A DNA stretch of 13,018 bases from Lachnospiraceae bacterium (GTDB lineage: Bacteria > Bacillota > Clostridia > Lachnospirales > Lachnospiraceae). Below are positions 7,369 to 13,018 of the stretch, in pieces. The notes below the pieces were generated by a model. It was not told where the DNA came from. It saw only the letters and a list, made by a program, of their open reading frames with translations, and did not search any database. The translations under genes were made by a program, and so were the position numbers. Each line of letters begins with the position of its first letter. The stretch's first letter is position 1. The stretch covers positions 1-13,018 of the forward strand of contig JAGAAH010000092.1 of NCBI GenBank assembly GCA_017615375.1. The letters are read 5' to 3'.

Positions 7369-8244
7369 ATGCAGGGAAAGATAATTAAAGGAATTGCCGG
7401 ATTCTACTACGTTCACGTAGCGGAATCCGGTATCTATGAATGTAAGGCGAAAGGTATCTTTCGCAAGAATAATGAGAAGCCTATTGTAGGAGATGACTGT
7501 ATTATAGAGGTTATCTCCGAAGAGGAAAAAACAGGAAACATCAGTGAGCTTTTACCGCGAAGAAACGAGCTTTTACGCCCAACGGTTTCTAACGTGGATC
7601 AGGCACTGGTGGTTTTTGCTTGTAAAAGTCCCGATATTAACTATAATTTATTGGACCGTTTCCTCATAAGAATGCAGATGGAAGGCATTCCTACCATTAT
7701 AGTATTTAATAAGGTTGACCTTGTATCGGATGAGGAAAAAGCTTATATCGCAGAAGTATACGAAAGAGCCGGCAATAAGATATTGTTCACGTCGACAAAG
7801 AGCCAAGAAGGAATTGAAGAGCTTAAAGAAATCTTAAGAAATAAGACTTCGACGGTCGCAGGTCCTTCGGGTGTCGGAAAGTCGTCAATAGTTAACCTTC
7901 TTCAAAGCAATGTATATATGGAGACGGGGTCAATCAGTAATAAAATCGAGCGCGGCAAGCATACGACGAGACATTCGGAGATTATTCCGATTGAGCAATC
8001 GACGTATATAGTGGATACGCCCGGATTTTCCACATTATATATAAGCGAGCTCATGGAAGAAGAGCTTAAGAACTTTTATCCTGATTTTGAAGTGGAGAAT
8101 CGATGCAGATTCGATGGATGTAATCATATAAAAGAGCCTGATTGCGCGGTTAAAGCAGCGGTTGAGAGCGGTTTAATCAATAAAGACAGATATGAGAATT
8201 ACGTTCTTCTTTTCGAAGAATTAAAGAATACAAAGAGATATTAA
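7369..8244 (+). CDS. rsgA: Ribosome small-subunit-dependent GTPase RsgA (CpgA/YloQ)
   Basis: Circularly permuted GTPase that checks late 30S assembly and releases at maturation. The N-terminal OB-fold is about 1-65. G motifs are in permuted order: NKVD (G4, 114-117), GPSGVGKS (G1, 165-172) and DTPG (G3, 216-219). The C-terminal zinc site has ligands C246, C251, H253 and C259. TTR at 199-201 lies in the switch I/G2 region. Length 291 is normal. The start 5 nt after prkC gives MQGKIIKGIAGFYYVHV, typical of clostridial RsgA. No Shine-Dalgarno sequence is evident before the ATG, and a strong hairpin begins 26 nt after the first base of the start codon, so translation may be coupled to prkC or controlled by that structure. 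Confidence 0.96.
   Translation: MQGKIIKGIAGFYYVHVAESGIYECKAKGIFRKNNEKPIVGDDCIIEVISEEEKTGNISELLPRRNELLRPTVSNVDQALVVFACKSPDINYNLLDRFLIRMQMEGIPTIIVFNKVDLVSDEEKAYIAEVYERAGNKILFTSTKSQEGIEELKEILRNKTSTVAGPSGVGKSSIVNLLQSNVYMETGSISNKIERGKHTTRHSEIIPIEQSTYIVDTPGFSTLYISELMEEELKNFYPDFEVENRCRFDGCNHIKEPDCAVKAAVESGLINKDRYENYVLLFEELKNTKRY
7395..7432 (+). repeat. Long imperfect inverted repeat (hairpin) inside the rsgA 5' coding region
   Basis: Arms 7395-7412 and 7415-7432 are almost perfectly complementary. As RNA, positions 7395-7411 pair with 7416-7432 with one A-C mismatch (7406/7421) and two G-U pairs (7396/7431 and 7405/7422), closed by a UUCA loop. The core is CCGGATTC facing GGAATCCGG. No T-run follows on either strand, so it is not a rho-independent terminator. 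It encodes conserved residues AGFYYVHVAESGI. A role in RNA stability, processing or translation is inferred only. Confidence 0.7.
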
Positions 8245-8254
8245 GGAGTATGGG

Positions 8255-8908
8255 ATGAAGAATTATCTTGCGCCGTCGATTCTGTCGGCAGATTTTGCAA
8301 ATCTTGGTGAGGATATTAAGAAGGTAGCGGATGCCGGAGCCGAGTACATTCATATCGATGTAATGGATGGAATGTTCGTACCGAGCATTTCTTTCGGAAT
8401 GCCGGTAATTAAGAAAATACGTCCGGTAACTGATAAGGTATTTGACGTGCATCTTATGATTGAAGAACCGGACAGATACGTGGAAGAGTTCGCTAAGTGC
8501 GGTGCAGACATAATAACGGTTCATGTGGAAGCATGCAAGCATCTTGACAGAACAATCGAGCATATTAAGGCTGCAGGCTGTAAAGCTGCAGTTGCACTTA
8601 ATCCTGCAACACCGCTTGAGACTATCAAGTATATCTTAACCAAAGTTGATATGGTTCTTCTTATGTCGGTTAACCCGGGATTTGGCGGACAGAGTTATAT
8701 TCCTTACGTAACCGGTAAGATAAGAGAATTAAGAAAGATTATCGATGAGGCTAAGCTTCCTATCGATATCGAGGTTGACGGCGGAGCAAGCCTTAATAAC
8801 GTAGATGAATTATTAGAGGCGGGAGCAAATGTAATCGTTGCGGGTTCTGCGGTATTCAAAGGTGATGCGGCAGAGAATGTCAAGCTTTTCATGGAGCATT
8901 TAAGATAA
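8255..8908 (+). CDS. rpe: Ribulose-phosphate 3-epimerase
   Basis: TIM-barrel epimerase interconverting ribulose 5-phosphate and xylulose 5-phosphate in the pentose phosphate pathway. Active-site residues are in the standard places: S8 in LAPSILSADF, metal ligands H33 and D35 (HIDVMDG), H66 (VHLMI) and D175 (IEVDGG), with D35 and D175 as the acid/base pair. The phosphate-binding and lid region includes MSVNPGFGGQ (137-146) and VAGSAVF (195-201). The 217 residues are full length. Start ATG 8255 has a clear AAGGAG (8243-8248) at 6 nt spacing, stronger than most internal sites of this operon; a nearby ATG at 8250 is out of frame. The stop and the thiN start share a base (TAATG), indicating coupling. 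Confidence 0.97.
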   Translation: MKNYLAPSILSADFANLGEDIKKVADAGAEYIHIDVMDGMFVPSISFGMPVIKKIRPVTDKVFDVHLMIEEPDRYVEEFAKCGADIITVHVEACKHLDRTIEHIKAAGCKAAVALNPATPLETIKYILTKVDMVLLMSVNPGFGGQSYIPYVTGKIRELRKIIDEAKLPIDIEVDGGASLNNVDELLEAGANVIVAGSAVFKGDAAENVKLFMEHLR

Positions 8909-9579
8909 TGAGAATTGCGGTTGTTACCGGCGGACATATTGAATATGATTATGTAAGAAAAGAACTTGAAACGCGAGAATTCGACGCTATAATTGCGTGC
9001 GACAGCGGTTGCAGGTTCTTTCTTGATGAGAAGATTAATTTTGATTATGCGGTCGGAGATTTCGATTCAATCGATAAGAAGCACTATGAGCTGCTTATGG
9101 GTGAATATGCCGATAAGGTGACAAAATATCCTTCGGAAAAGGATTACACCGATACGGAAATTGCCGTAAATCTCGCCATGGATTTAATCGATAAGGATAA
9201 AAGCACAACACTTGAAAATTCCGAGATTATCTTGTATGGCGCGACCGGAACGAGAATCGATCATATACTTGGCAATATAGAGCTTTTATATAAGCCGACT
9301 GTAAGCGGAGTCAGAATTGCAATAACGGATAGCCATAACAGAATCGAGCTTATAAAGGATAGAAGAGTTATTGCACGCGAAGCGGGATACCCGTTCTTTT
9401 CAATCGTGCCGTACGGTGTAAGCGAGGTAACGGTAAGCGAACACGGTTGTAAATACGAGCTTAGCAATCATAAGCTTGGTAAGGGGGTTACGCTCGGCAT
9501 AAGTAACGAGGTAACCGCGGATGCTGCCGAGATTAAGGTTACCTGCGGAATGCTTGTGCTGGTAATGTCAAGGGATTGA
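8908..9579 (+). CDS. thiN: Thiamine pyrophosphokinase
   Basis: Makes thiamine pyrophosphate from thiamine and ATP, as YloS/ThiN of B. subtilis does from the same operon position. Conserved blocks in 223 residues: ACDSG (30-34), VGDFDS (49-54, metal/ATP-binding aspartates), YPSEKDYTDTE (74-84) and GATGTRIDH (111-119), all in the N-terminal catalytic domain. A smaller C-terminal beta-rich thiamine-binding domain (about 145-223) includes FFSIVPYG. The start ATG overlaps the rpe stop by one base, so translation probably relies on reinitiation. It is the last gene of the conserved operon order. No terminator is visible between it and the lipoprotein gene, so read-through into that gene is possible. 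Confidence 0.95.
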   Translation: MRIAVVTGGHIEYDYVRKELETREFDAIIACDSGCRFFLDEKINFDYAVGDFDSIDKKHYELLMGEYADKVTKYPSEKDYTDTEIAVNLAMDLIDKDKSTTLENSEIILYGATGTRIDHILGNIELLYKPTVSGVRIAITDSHNRIELIKDRRVIAREAGYPFFSIVPYGVSEVTVSEHGCKYELSNHKLGKGVTLGISNEVTADAAEIKVTCGMLVLVMSRD

Positions 9580-9604
9580 CGAATAATCAGAAATATGGCA
9601 TTAT
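9576..9604 (+). promoter_or_regulatory. Candidate sigma-A promoter for the lipoprotein gene
   Basis: TTGACG (9576-9581, five of six matches to the -35 consensus) is followed after 17 nt by CATTAT (9599-9604, four of six to the -10). It overlaps the thiN stop codon and lies 45 nt before the lipoprotein ATG. Spacing is ideal; the -10 is imperfect and the region is AT-rich, so a chance match is possible. Confidence 0.45.
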
Positions 9605-9648
9605 ATATAGGCATATCAAATGCAATTAATTTGTAAGGAGATTAGTAT

Positions 9649-10428
9649 ATGAAGAAGAGATTTCTTGCAGTACTTGCAGTACTTGTTGCTGTAATGCTCA
9701 CAGGATGTATGAGAGTTAACGTAGGCATTGATGTTAAGAGCGACGGTAAGGCTGATATTTCATTGCTTTACGCTATGTCAGATGAGCTTATGAGCTCATT
9801 CTCCGATGAGGATGATGATGACGCTGAAAGCGAAAGCGTAGCTTTAAATGCCGAAGAAATTAAGGAGCTTGAAGACGAAGGCTGGGTATACAAAGAGTAT
9901 AAGGAAGACGGTTATTCGGGATACTTAATTACAAAGCAGGGCGTTGACCTTAAAGAGCTTGCAGATTCATTTAAAGGTGCAGGTTCCGAAACAGGACTTG
10001 GAAGCGATGATTTCGTAGTTAAGGAAGAGAATGGTGTCTATACAATAGATTGGAAAGTTCTTGATTCCGAGGATGCAGAAGAATCTTCAGAGTATGCAGA
10101 GTACTTCGATCAGTTTAACGGATATAAGAGACTTGTTATTACATTGCCGGAAGGTTCAATTAAGAACAATGCGACAGAAGTATCGCAGGATGGCAAGACA
10201 CTTACATGGAACCTTCTTAAGAGTAGCGATAGCGCAGCTCACGTAGAATTCAAGCTTCCATCCAATAGTGGCTTACCGATGGTTACGATTATCATTATCG
10301 TCGTTGTTGTTCTTGCAATTTTAGTTATAATCATTGCGATTATCCTTGCAAACAAGAACAAGAAGTCCGCAGTTGCTCCGACAGTTGAAGCTGAACCGGA
10401 AACAACAGATAATACGGATAATAATTAA
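9649..10428 (+). CDS. Predicted lipoprotein with C-terminal membrane anchor (LppM-like)
   Basis: 259 residues of unknown function. The N-terminus is a lipoprotein signal peptide: KKR charge, hydrophobic core, lipobox LTGC with C20 as the lipidated cysteine. The following MRVNVGIDVKSDGKADISL resembles LppM/DUF3153-type lipoproteins, a recognition by eye only. An acidic stretch EDDDDAE lies at 54-60. The external region (21-208) looks mixed alpha/beta, with KRLVITLPEGS and KTLTWNLL strands near its end. A very hydrophobic helix at about 210-234, rich in Ile and Val, is followed by NKNKK and an acidic Thr-rich tail. The protein would thus be anchored twice, by lipid and by a helix with a short cytoplasmic tail. 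AAGGAG (9635-9640) at 8 nt spacing supports ATG 9649. It is 69 nt beyond thiN, with its own candidate promoter upstream and a terminator downstream. Confidence 0.85.
   Translation: MKKRFLAVLAVLVAVMLTGCMRVNVGIDVKSDGKADISLLYAMSDELMSSFSDEDDDDAESESVALNAEEIKELEDEGWVYKEYKEDGYSGYLITKQGVDLKELADSFKGAGSETGLGSDDFVVKEENGVYTIDWKVLDSEDAEESSEYAEYFDQFNGYKRLVITLPEGSIKNNATEVSQDGKTLTWNLLKSSDSAAHVEFKLPSNSGLPMVTIIIIVVVVLAILVIIIAIILANKNKKSAVAPTVEAEPETTDNTDNN
10385..10413 (+). promoter_or_regulatory. Candidate promoter inside the end of the lipoprotein gene, reading toward ttcA
   Basis: TTGAAG (10385-10390, four of six) and GATAAT (10408-10413, five of six) are separated by exactly 17 nt. Transcription would start near 10420, placing the terminator hairpin at 10438 inside the leader of the next gene. 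It lies within coding sequence, so a chance match is possible. Confidence 0.35.
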
Positions 10429-10437
10429 TCAGTGTAT

Positions 10438-10466
10438 AAAAGCGCCTCTATTTGGGGCGCTTTTTT
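10438..10466 (+). terminator. Rho-independent terminator after the lipoprotein gene
   Basis: AAAAGCGCC (10438-10446) pairs with GGCGCTTTT (10456-10464), and the stem may extend by one G-U and one C-G pair around a TATTT loop. A run of six T (10461-10466) follows the GC-rich part. It begins 10 nt after the lipoprotein stop and ends 15 nt before the next ATG, so it may act as an attenuator for that gene as well. Confidence 0.9.
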
Positions 10467-10481
10467 AAGTAAGGAATTGAT

Positions 10482-11312
10482 ATGGATATTAACGAAAAGG
10501 TTGAATTCAGTATTCAAAAGAAGTATCACAAGTACCTTTGGACGCCTTTTGCAAGAGCGGTAACGCGGTATGAGCTTATTAAACCCGGCGATAGGATTGC
10601 GGTATGCATATCGGGCGGAAAGGATTCAATGCTTATGGCTAAGCTTATGCAGATGTTGCATCGCCACAGCGAAGTTCCGTTTGATGTGGAATATATCGTT
10701 ATGGATCCCGGATACAGTAAGGAGAATCGCGAGAAAATCGAGCATAATGCATCTCTTCTTCAGATTCCGATTAATATATTTGAGACTCAGATATTTGATA
10801 TTGCGAATCTGCAGGATAAGTCGCCATGTTACCTTTGCGCGAGAATGAGGAGAGGCGCTCTTTATTCAAAAGCGCAGGAATTGGGATGCAATAAGATTGC
10901 ACTGGGTCATCATTTCGATGATGTAATCGAGACCACGGTTATGGCGATGTTTTACGGCTCACAGCTTCAGGCAATGCTTCCTAAGCTTCACAGTACTAAT
11001 TTTGAGGGAATGGAGCTGATACGCCCGCTTTATATGATTAAAGAGGAAAATATCATTCGCTGGTGCAAGTATAACGGCCTTGAATTTATTAGGTGCGCAT
11101 GTCGTTTTACGGAGAAAAACGCATCAAGCGATGGTGGAGTCGGAGATTCAAAGCGTCTTGAGATTAAAGAGCTTATTAAGACTTTAAAGAAAACCAATCC
11201 TGTGATAGATATCAATATCTTCCACAGTCTCCATACGGTAAATATAGATACATTCCCGGGGTATAAAACCAATAACGAAACGCACAGTTATCTTGAAAAC
11301 TATGACGATTAA
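10482..11312 (+). CDS. TtcA-like tRNA thiolation protein (PP-loop ATPase)
   Basis: Member of the TtcA/TtuA group of adenylating enzymes, probably tRNA 2-thiocytidine synthetase (C32 in E. coli). The PP-loop SGGKDS is at 44-49. CYLCARMRRGALY (116-128) matches the cluster-binding CSLCSRLRRGILY block of TtcA, with C116 and C119 as likely [4Fe-4S] ligands. LGHHFDD (141-147) is the conserved HxxDD-type motif, and IRPLYMIKE matches IRPLAYCRE. The region of the third cluster ligand, PCNLC in E. coli, reads IRCAC here (C205, C207). The zinc-finger CxxC pairs at the termini of TtuA are absent, which favours TtcA. Length 276 is slightly short. Start ATG 10482 has AAGGA (10471-10475) at 6 nt. It sits alone between two terminators. 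Confidence 0.85.
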   Translation: MDINEKVEFSIQKKYHKYLWTPFARAVTRYELIKPGDRIAVCISGGKDSMLMAKLMQMLHRHSEVPFDVEYIVMDPGYSKENREKIEHNASLLQIPINIFETQIFDIANLQDKSPCYLCARMRRGALYSKAQELGCNKIALGHHFDDVIETTVMAMFYGSQLQAMLPKLHSTNFEGMELIRPLYMIKEENIIRWCKYNGLEFIRCACRFTEKNASSDGGVGDSKRLEIKELIKTLKKTNPVIDINIFHSLHTVNIDTFPGYKTNNETHSYLENYDD

Positions 11313-11321
11313 GTTAGTAAT

Positions 11322-11351
11322 TCGGGTCACCTAAGGTGGCCCGATTATTTT
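11322..11351 (+). terminator. Rho-independent terminator after ttcA-like gene
   Basis: TCGGGTCACC (11322-11331) pairs with GGTGGCCCGA (11335-11344), ten positions with one T-G wobble around a TAA loop, followed by TTATTTTG. The T tract is interrupted once. It starts 9 nt after the stop codon. Confidence 0.85.
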
Positions 11352-11404
11352 GTTCATATAAAGTTTGAAAAAGTTCACAAATTTTTAAGAATTCGAACAG
11401 CTTT

Positions 11405-11433
11405 TTTAATTGGAATAAGTGTATAAATATGAT
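11405..11433 (+). promoter_or_regulatory. Probable promoter region of the AGCS symporter gene
   Basis: The best -10 is TATGAT (11428-11433, five of six). A -35 at 17 nt is poor (TTTAAT, 11405-11410). An alternative pair is TTGGAA (11410-11415) with TAGGAT (11433-11438), also at 17 nt. The 50 nt upstream are rich in A and T tracts, as in an UP element, and a promoter is needed because a terminator lies just upstream. The exact boxes are uncertain. Confidence 0.4.
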
Positions 11434-11440
11434 AGGATAA

Positions 11441-11526
11441 CATTTGTGTGCGTGCAAAACAGGTGGCTTTGCATTGCGTTAGATAGCAGGCATCGACAGA
11501 TGCGGAAGTTCTCGCGAAGGGAGAAA
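11441..11526 (+). promoter_or_regulatory. Hairpin-rich leader upstream of the AGCS symporter; possible regulatory RNA of unknown class
   Basis: Three local hairpins can be drawn. GTGCAAA (11452-11458) pairs with TTTGCAT (11468-11474). GCATC (11490-11494) pairs with GATGC (11499-11503) around GACA. TTCTC (11509-11513) pairs with GAGAA (11521-11525), and its loop and 3' arm hold the ribosome binding site AAGGGAG (11517-11523). TTTG at 11443-11446 can instead pair with CAAA at 11455-11458, competing with the first hairpin. I could not match it to a riboswitch class by eye. The rest of the 221-nt gap holds only a terminator and the promoter region. Confidence 0.4.
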
Positions 11527-11533
11527 TTATAAT

Positions 11534-12949
11534 ATGTATGACCAGATTAACAATCTAGTATTACGTGCAGACGATATAGTATGGGGCTTGCCGTTAATTA
11601 TCTTATTATTATCGCTCGGAACATTCTTAACGTTTCGTTTGAAACTGTTACAGGTTTTCCATTTACCTAAGGCATTAAAATATATGCTTAAGGATGAAGA
11701 GGGCGGAGAAGGAGAAGTATCGACTTTCGGTGCTTTATGTACGGCACTTTCCGCAACCATCGGTACAGGTAATATCGTAGGTGTTGCTACGGCAGTTGTA
11801 GCAGGTGGCCCGGGATCTTTATTCTGGATGATGGTATCCGCATTCCTTGGTATGACTACAAAGTATGCAGAAGGATTGCTTGCTATTAAATATCGTACGG
11901 TTGATAAGAAAGGACACGTACTCGGCGGACCTTTCTATTATATAGAGCATGGTCTCGGCAATAAGTGGAAACCGCTTGCAAAGATGTTTGCGTTCTTCGG
12001 TATGTTTGCCGGTATCTTCGGAACAGGTACTTTCTCACAGATTTCAGGTATCACTTCAGCTGTAAAGGCTGTATTCGATCCTGAGACAACCAAGGTAGTA
12101 AGTTTTCTCGGAAGAGATTATTCAATCTGTGTTCTTATAACAGGTTTTCTTATTACAATTGCGGCAGCAATGGTTATTATCGGCGGTTTAAAGAGAATTT
12201 CATCATTCTCCGAAATCGTTATTCCATTCATGGCTATCACATATGTAGTAACTTGTCTTTTGTTACTTATTATTAATGCACCGGCAATTCCGCATGCGTT
12301 TTACTTAATATTTAAGGGCGCTTTTAATCCAAGCGCAATTACGGGTGGTGCGATAGGTTCAATTATCGTTGTTGCTCAGAAGGGTATTGCGAGAGGTATA
12401 TTCTCTAACGAAGCAGGTCTTGGTTCTGCGCCGATCGCAGCAGCAGCAGCTCGTACTCATGAGCCTGTTCGTCAGGGTCTTGTATCTATGACAGGTAACT
12501 TCTTTACTATTATCATTTGTACAATGACCGGTCTTTGCATCGTTATTACGGATGCATGGAATATTAAGGGACTTGAAGCGGCAGAGATTACAAGTTATGC
12601 GTTTAAGCATGGTTTGCCGTTCCCGGCAGTTGTATCAGCAACTATATTGATGCTTTGCTTATCGTTCTTTGCTTTTACAACCATTACGGGATGGAACTAT
12701 TATTCAGCCCGTTGTGCTGAGTATCTTTCCAACGGAAACAGAACGTTCGTAAAGGTATTTAACGGATTCTATATAGCAGCGCTTTTTGTTGGACCTTACC
12801 TTACCGCAGATTTACTTTGGAACTGCGCAGACGTATTTAACGGTCTTATGGCGTTACCGAACCTTATAGCAATCTTTTTGTTAAGCCCGGTAGTTGTTAG
12901 CGAGACGAGATATTACTTCAAGAGACTTGCAGAAAAGTCGGGGAACTAA
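11534..12949 (+). CDS. AGCS-family amino acid:Na+ symporter (alanine/glycine)
   Basis: Integral membrane carrier importing alanine or glycine with sodium (family TC 2.A.25). Signature blocks in 471 residues: ATIGTGNIVGVATA (74-87), GGPGSLFWM (91-99, the family signature), GGPFYYIEHG (131-140) and RGIFSNEAGLGSAPIAAA (287-304). About ten or eleven hydrophobic helices are visible, with prominent ones near 18-36, 66-90, 197-217, 226-248, 322-340, 362-382 and 436-454. Length and motif order are complete. ATG 11534 has AAGGGAG 10 nt upstream, and this site lies in a hairpin. The gene is monocistronic, between the ttcA-like terminator and its own. Substrate preference (alanine, glycine or another small amino acid) cannot be decided from the sequence. 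Confidence 0.93.
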   Translation: MYDQINNLVLRADDIVWGLPLIILLLSLGTFLTFRLKLLQVFHLPKALKYMLKDEEGGEGEVSTFGALCTALSATIGTGNIVGVATAVVAGGPGSLFWMMVSAFLGMTTKYAEGLLAIKYRTVDKKGHVLGGPFYYIEHGLGNKWKPLAKMFAFFGMFAGIFGTGTFSQISGITSAVKAVFDPETTKVVSFLGRDYSICVLITGFLITIAAAMVIIGGLKRISSFSEIVIPFMAITYVVTCLLLLIINAPAIPHAFYLIFKGAFNPSAITGGAIGSIIVVAQKGIARGIFSNEAGLGSAPIAAAAARTHEPVRQGLVSMTGNFFTIIICTMTGLCIVITDAWNIKGLEAAEITSYAFKHGLPFPAVVSATILMLCLSFFAFTTITGWNYYSARCAEYLSNGNRTFVKVFNGFYIAALFVGPYLTADLLWNCADVFNGLMALPNLIAIFLLSPVVVSETRYYFKRLAEKSGN

Positions 12950-12981
12950 TAAAGGTTAAGTAAAATATGAGATTATAGATT

Positions 12982-13013
12982 AAAAGAGCCGATTTGATAA
13001 TCGGCTCTTTTTT
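12982..13013 (+). terminator. Strong rho-independent terminator after the symporter gene
   Basis: AAAAGAGCCGATT (12982-12994) and its complement (12999-13011) form a perfect 13-bp stem around a TGAT loop, followed by T residues to 13013. The A-rich 5' flank means it could also stop transcription arriving from the opposite strand beyond the window. Confidence 0.95.
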
Positions 13014-13018
13014 GTTGA

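Noticed and set aside
9598..9623. GCATT / AATGC inverted repeat between thiN and the lipoprotein gene
   Set aside because: Only five base pairs in an AT-rich stretch with a long loop, overlapping the candidate -10; not above chance.
9664..9681. Tandem CTTGCAGTA repeat in the lipoprotein gene
   Set aside because: It encodes LAVLAV in the signal peptide and reflects repeated hydrophobic residues; two 9-nt copies are not a meaningful repeat element.
11441..11533. Glycine riboswitch or T-box before the symporter
   Set aside because: GCGAAGGGAGAA superficially recalls the glycine-aptamer CCGAAGG segment and AGGTGG recalls the T-box, but the other conserved blocks of both are missing. I report only an unclassified structured leader.
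1..13018. An undescribed multi-gene system, mobile island, CRISPR array or RNA gene
   Set aside because: All larger frames match known housekeeping or transport families in a conserved order; no terminal repeats, transposase, integrase, regularly spaced repeats, or tRNA or rRNA signatures were seen.

Overview
The window comes from a low-GC Gram-positive bacterium, most likely a member of the Clostridia close to Lachnospiraceae. This rests on gene order (the Bacillus/Clostridium-type operon priA-def-fmt-rsmB-rlmN-stp-prkC-rsgA-rpe-thiN), strong AGGAGG-type ribosome binding sites, a PASTA-domain kinase, and a lipobox lipoprotein. The genus cannot be fixed from the sequence alone. Every gene is on the + strand.

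Region 1 (1-9579) is one tightly packed operon. It holds the last codons of a probable priA, then def, fmt, a membrane zinc peptidase (YugP type), rsmB, rlmN, a PP2C phosphatase, prkC, rsgA, rpe and thiN. Gaps are at most 29 nt, and four junctions overlap: fmt/yugP 14 nt, yugP/rsmB 8 nt, rlmN/stp 26 nt, rpe/thiN 1 nt. The genes serve start of translation (Fmt) and maturation of its products (Def), rRNA modification (RsmB, RlmN), 30S assembly (RsgA), envelope-sensing Ser/Thr phosphorylation (Stp, PrkC), the pentose phosphate pathway (Rpe) and thiamine pyrophosphate supply (ThiN). Two starts were moved from the longest frame because the ribosome binding site and family N-termini support it: rsmB to GTG 2216 and stp to ATG 4568.

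Region 2 (9580-11352) holds a lipoprotein gene with a likely promoter of its own at 9576-9604. A strong rho-independent terminator lies only about 15 nt before the next gene, a TtcA-like tRNA thiolase, which ends in its own terminator.

Region 3 (11353-13018) holds an AGCS-family alanine/glycine:Na+ symporter, preceded by an AT-rich promoter region and a hairpin-rich leader, and closed by a near-ideal terminator.

This is mainly conserved housekeeping DNA. I see no mobile element, CRISPR array, tRNA, rRNA or defence island, and no convincing undescribed multi-gene system. The most interesting signals are RNA-level: an 18-position hairpin at the start of rsgA, the structured leader before the symporter gene, and the promoter-terminator-gene arrangement before ttcA.
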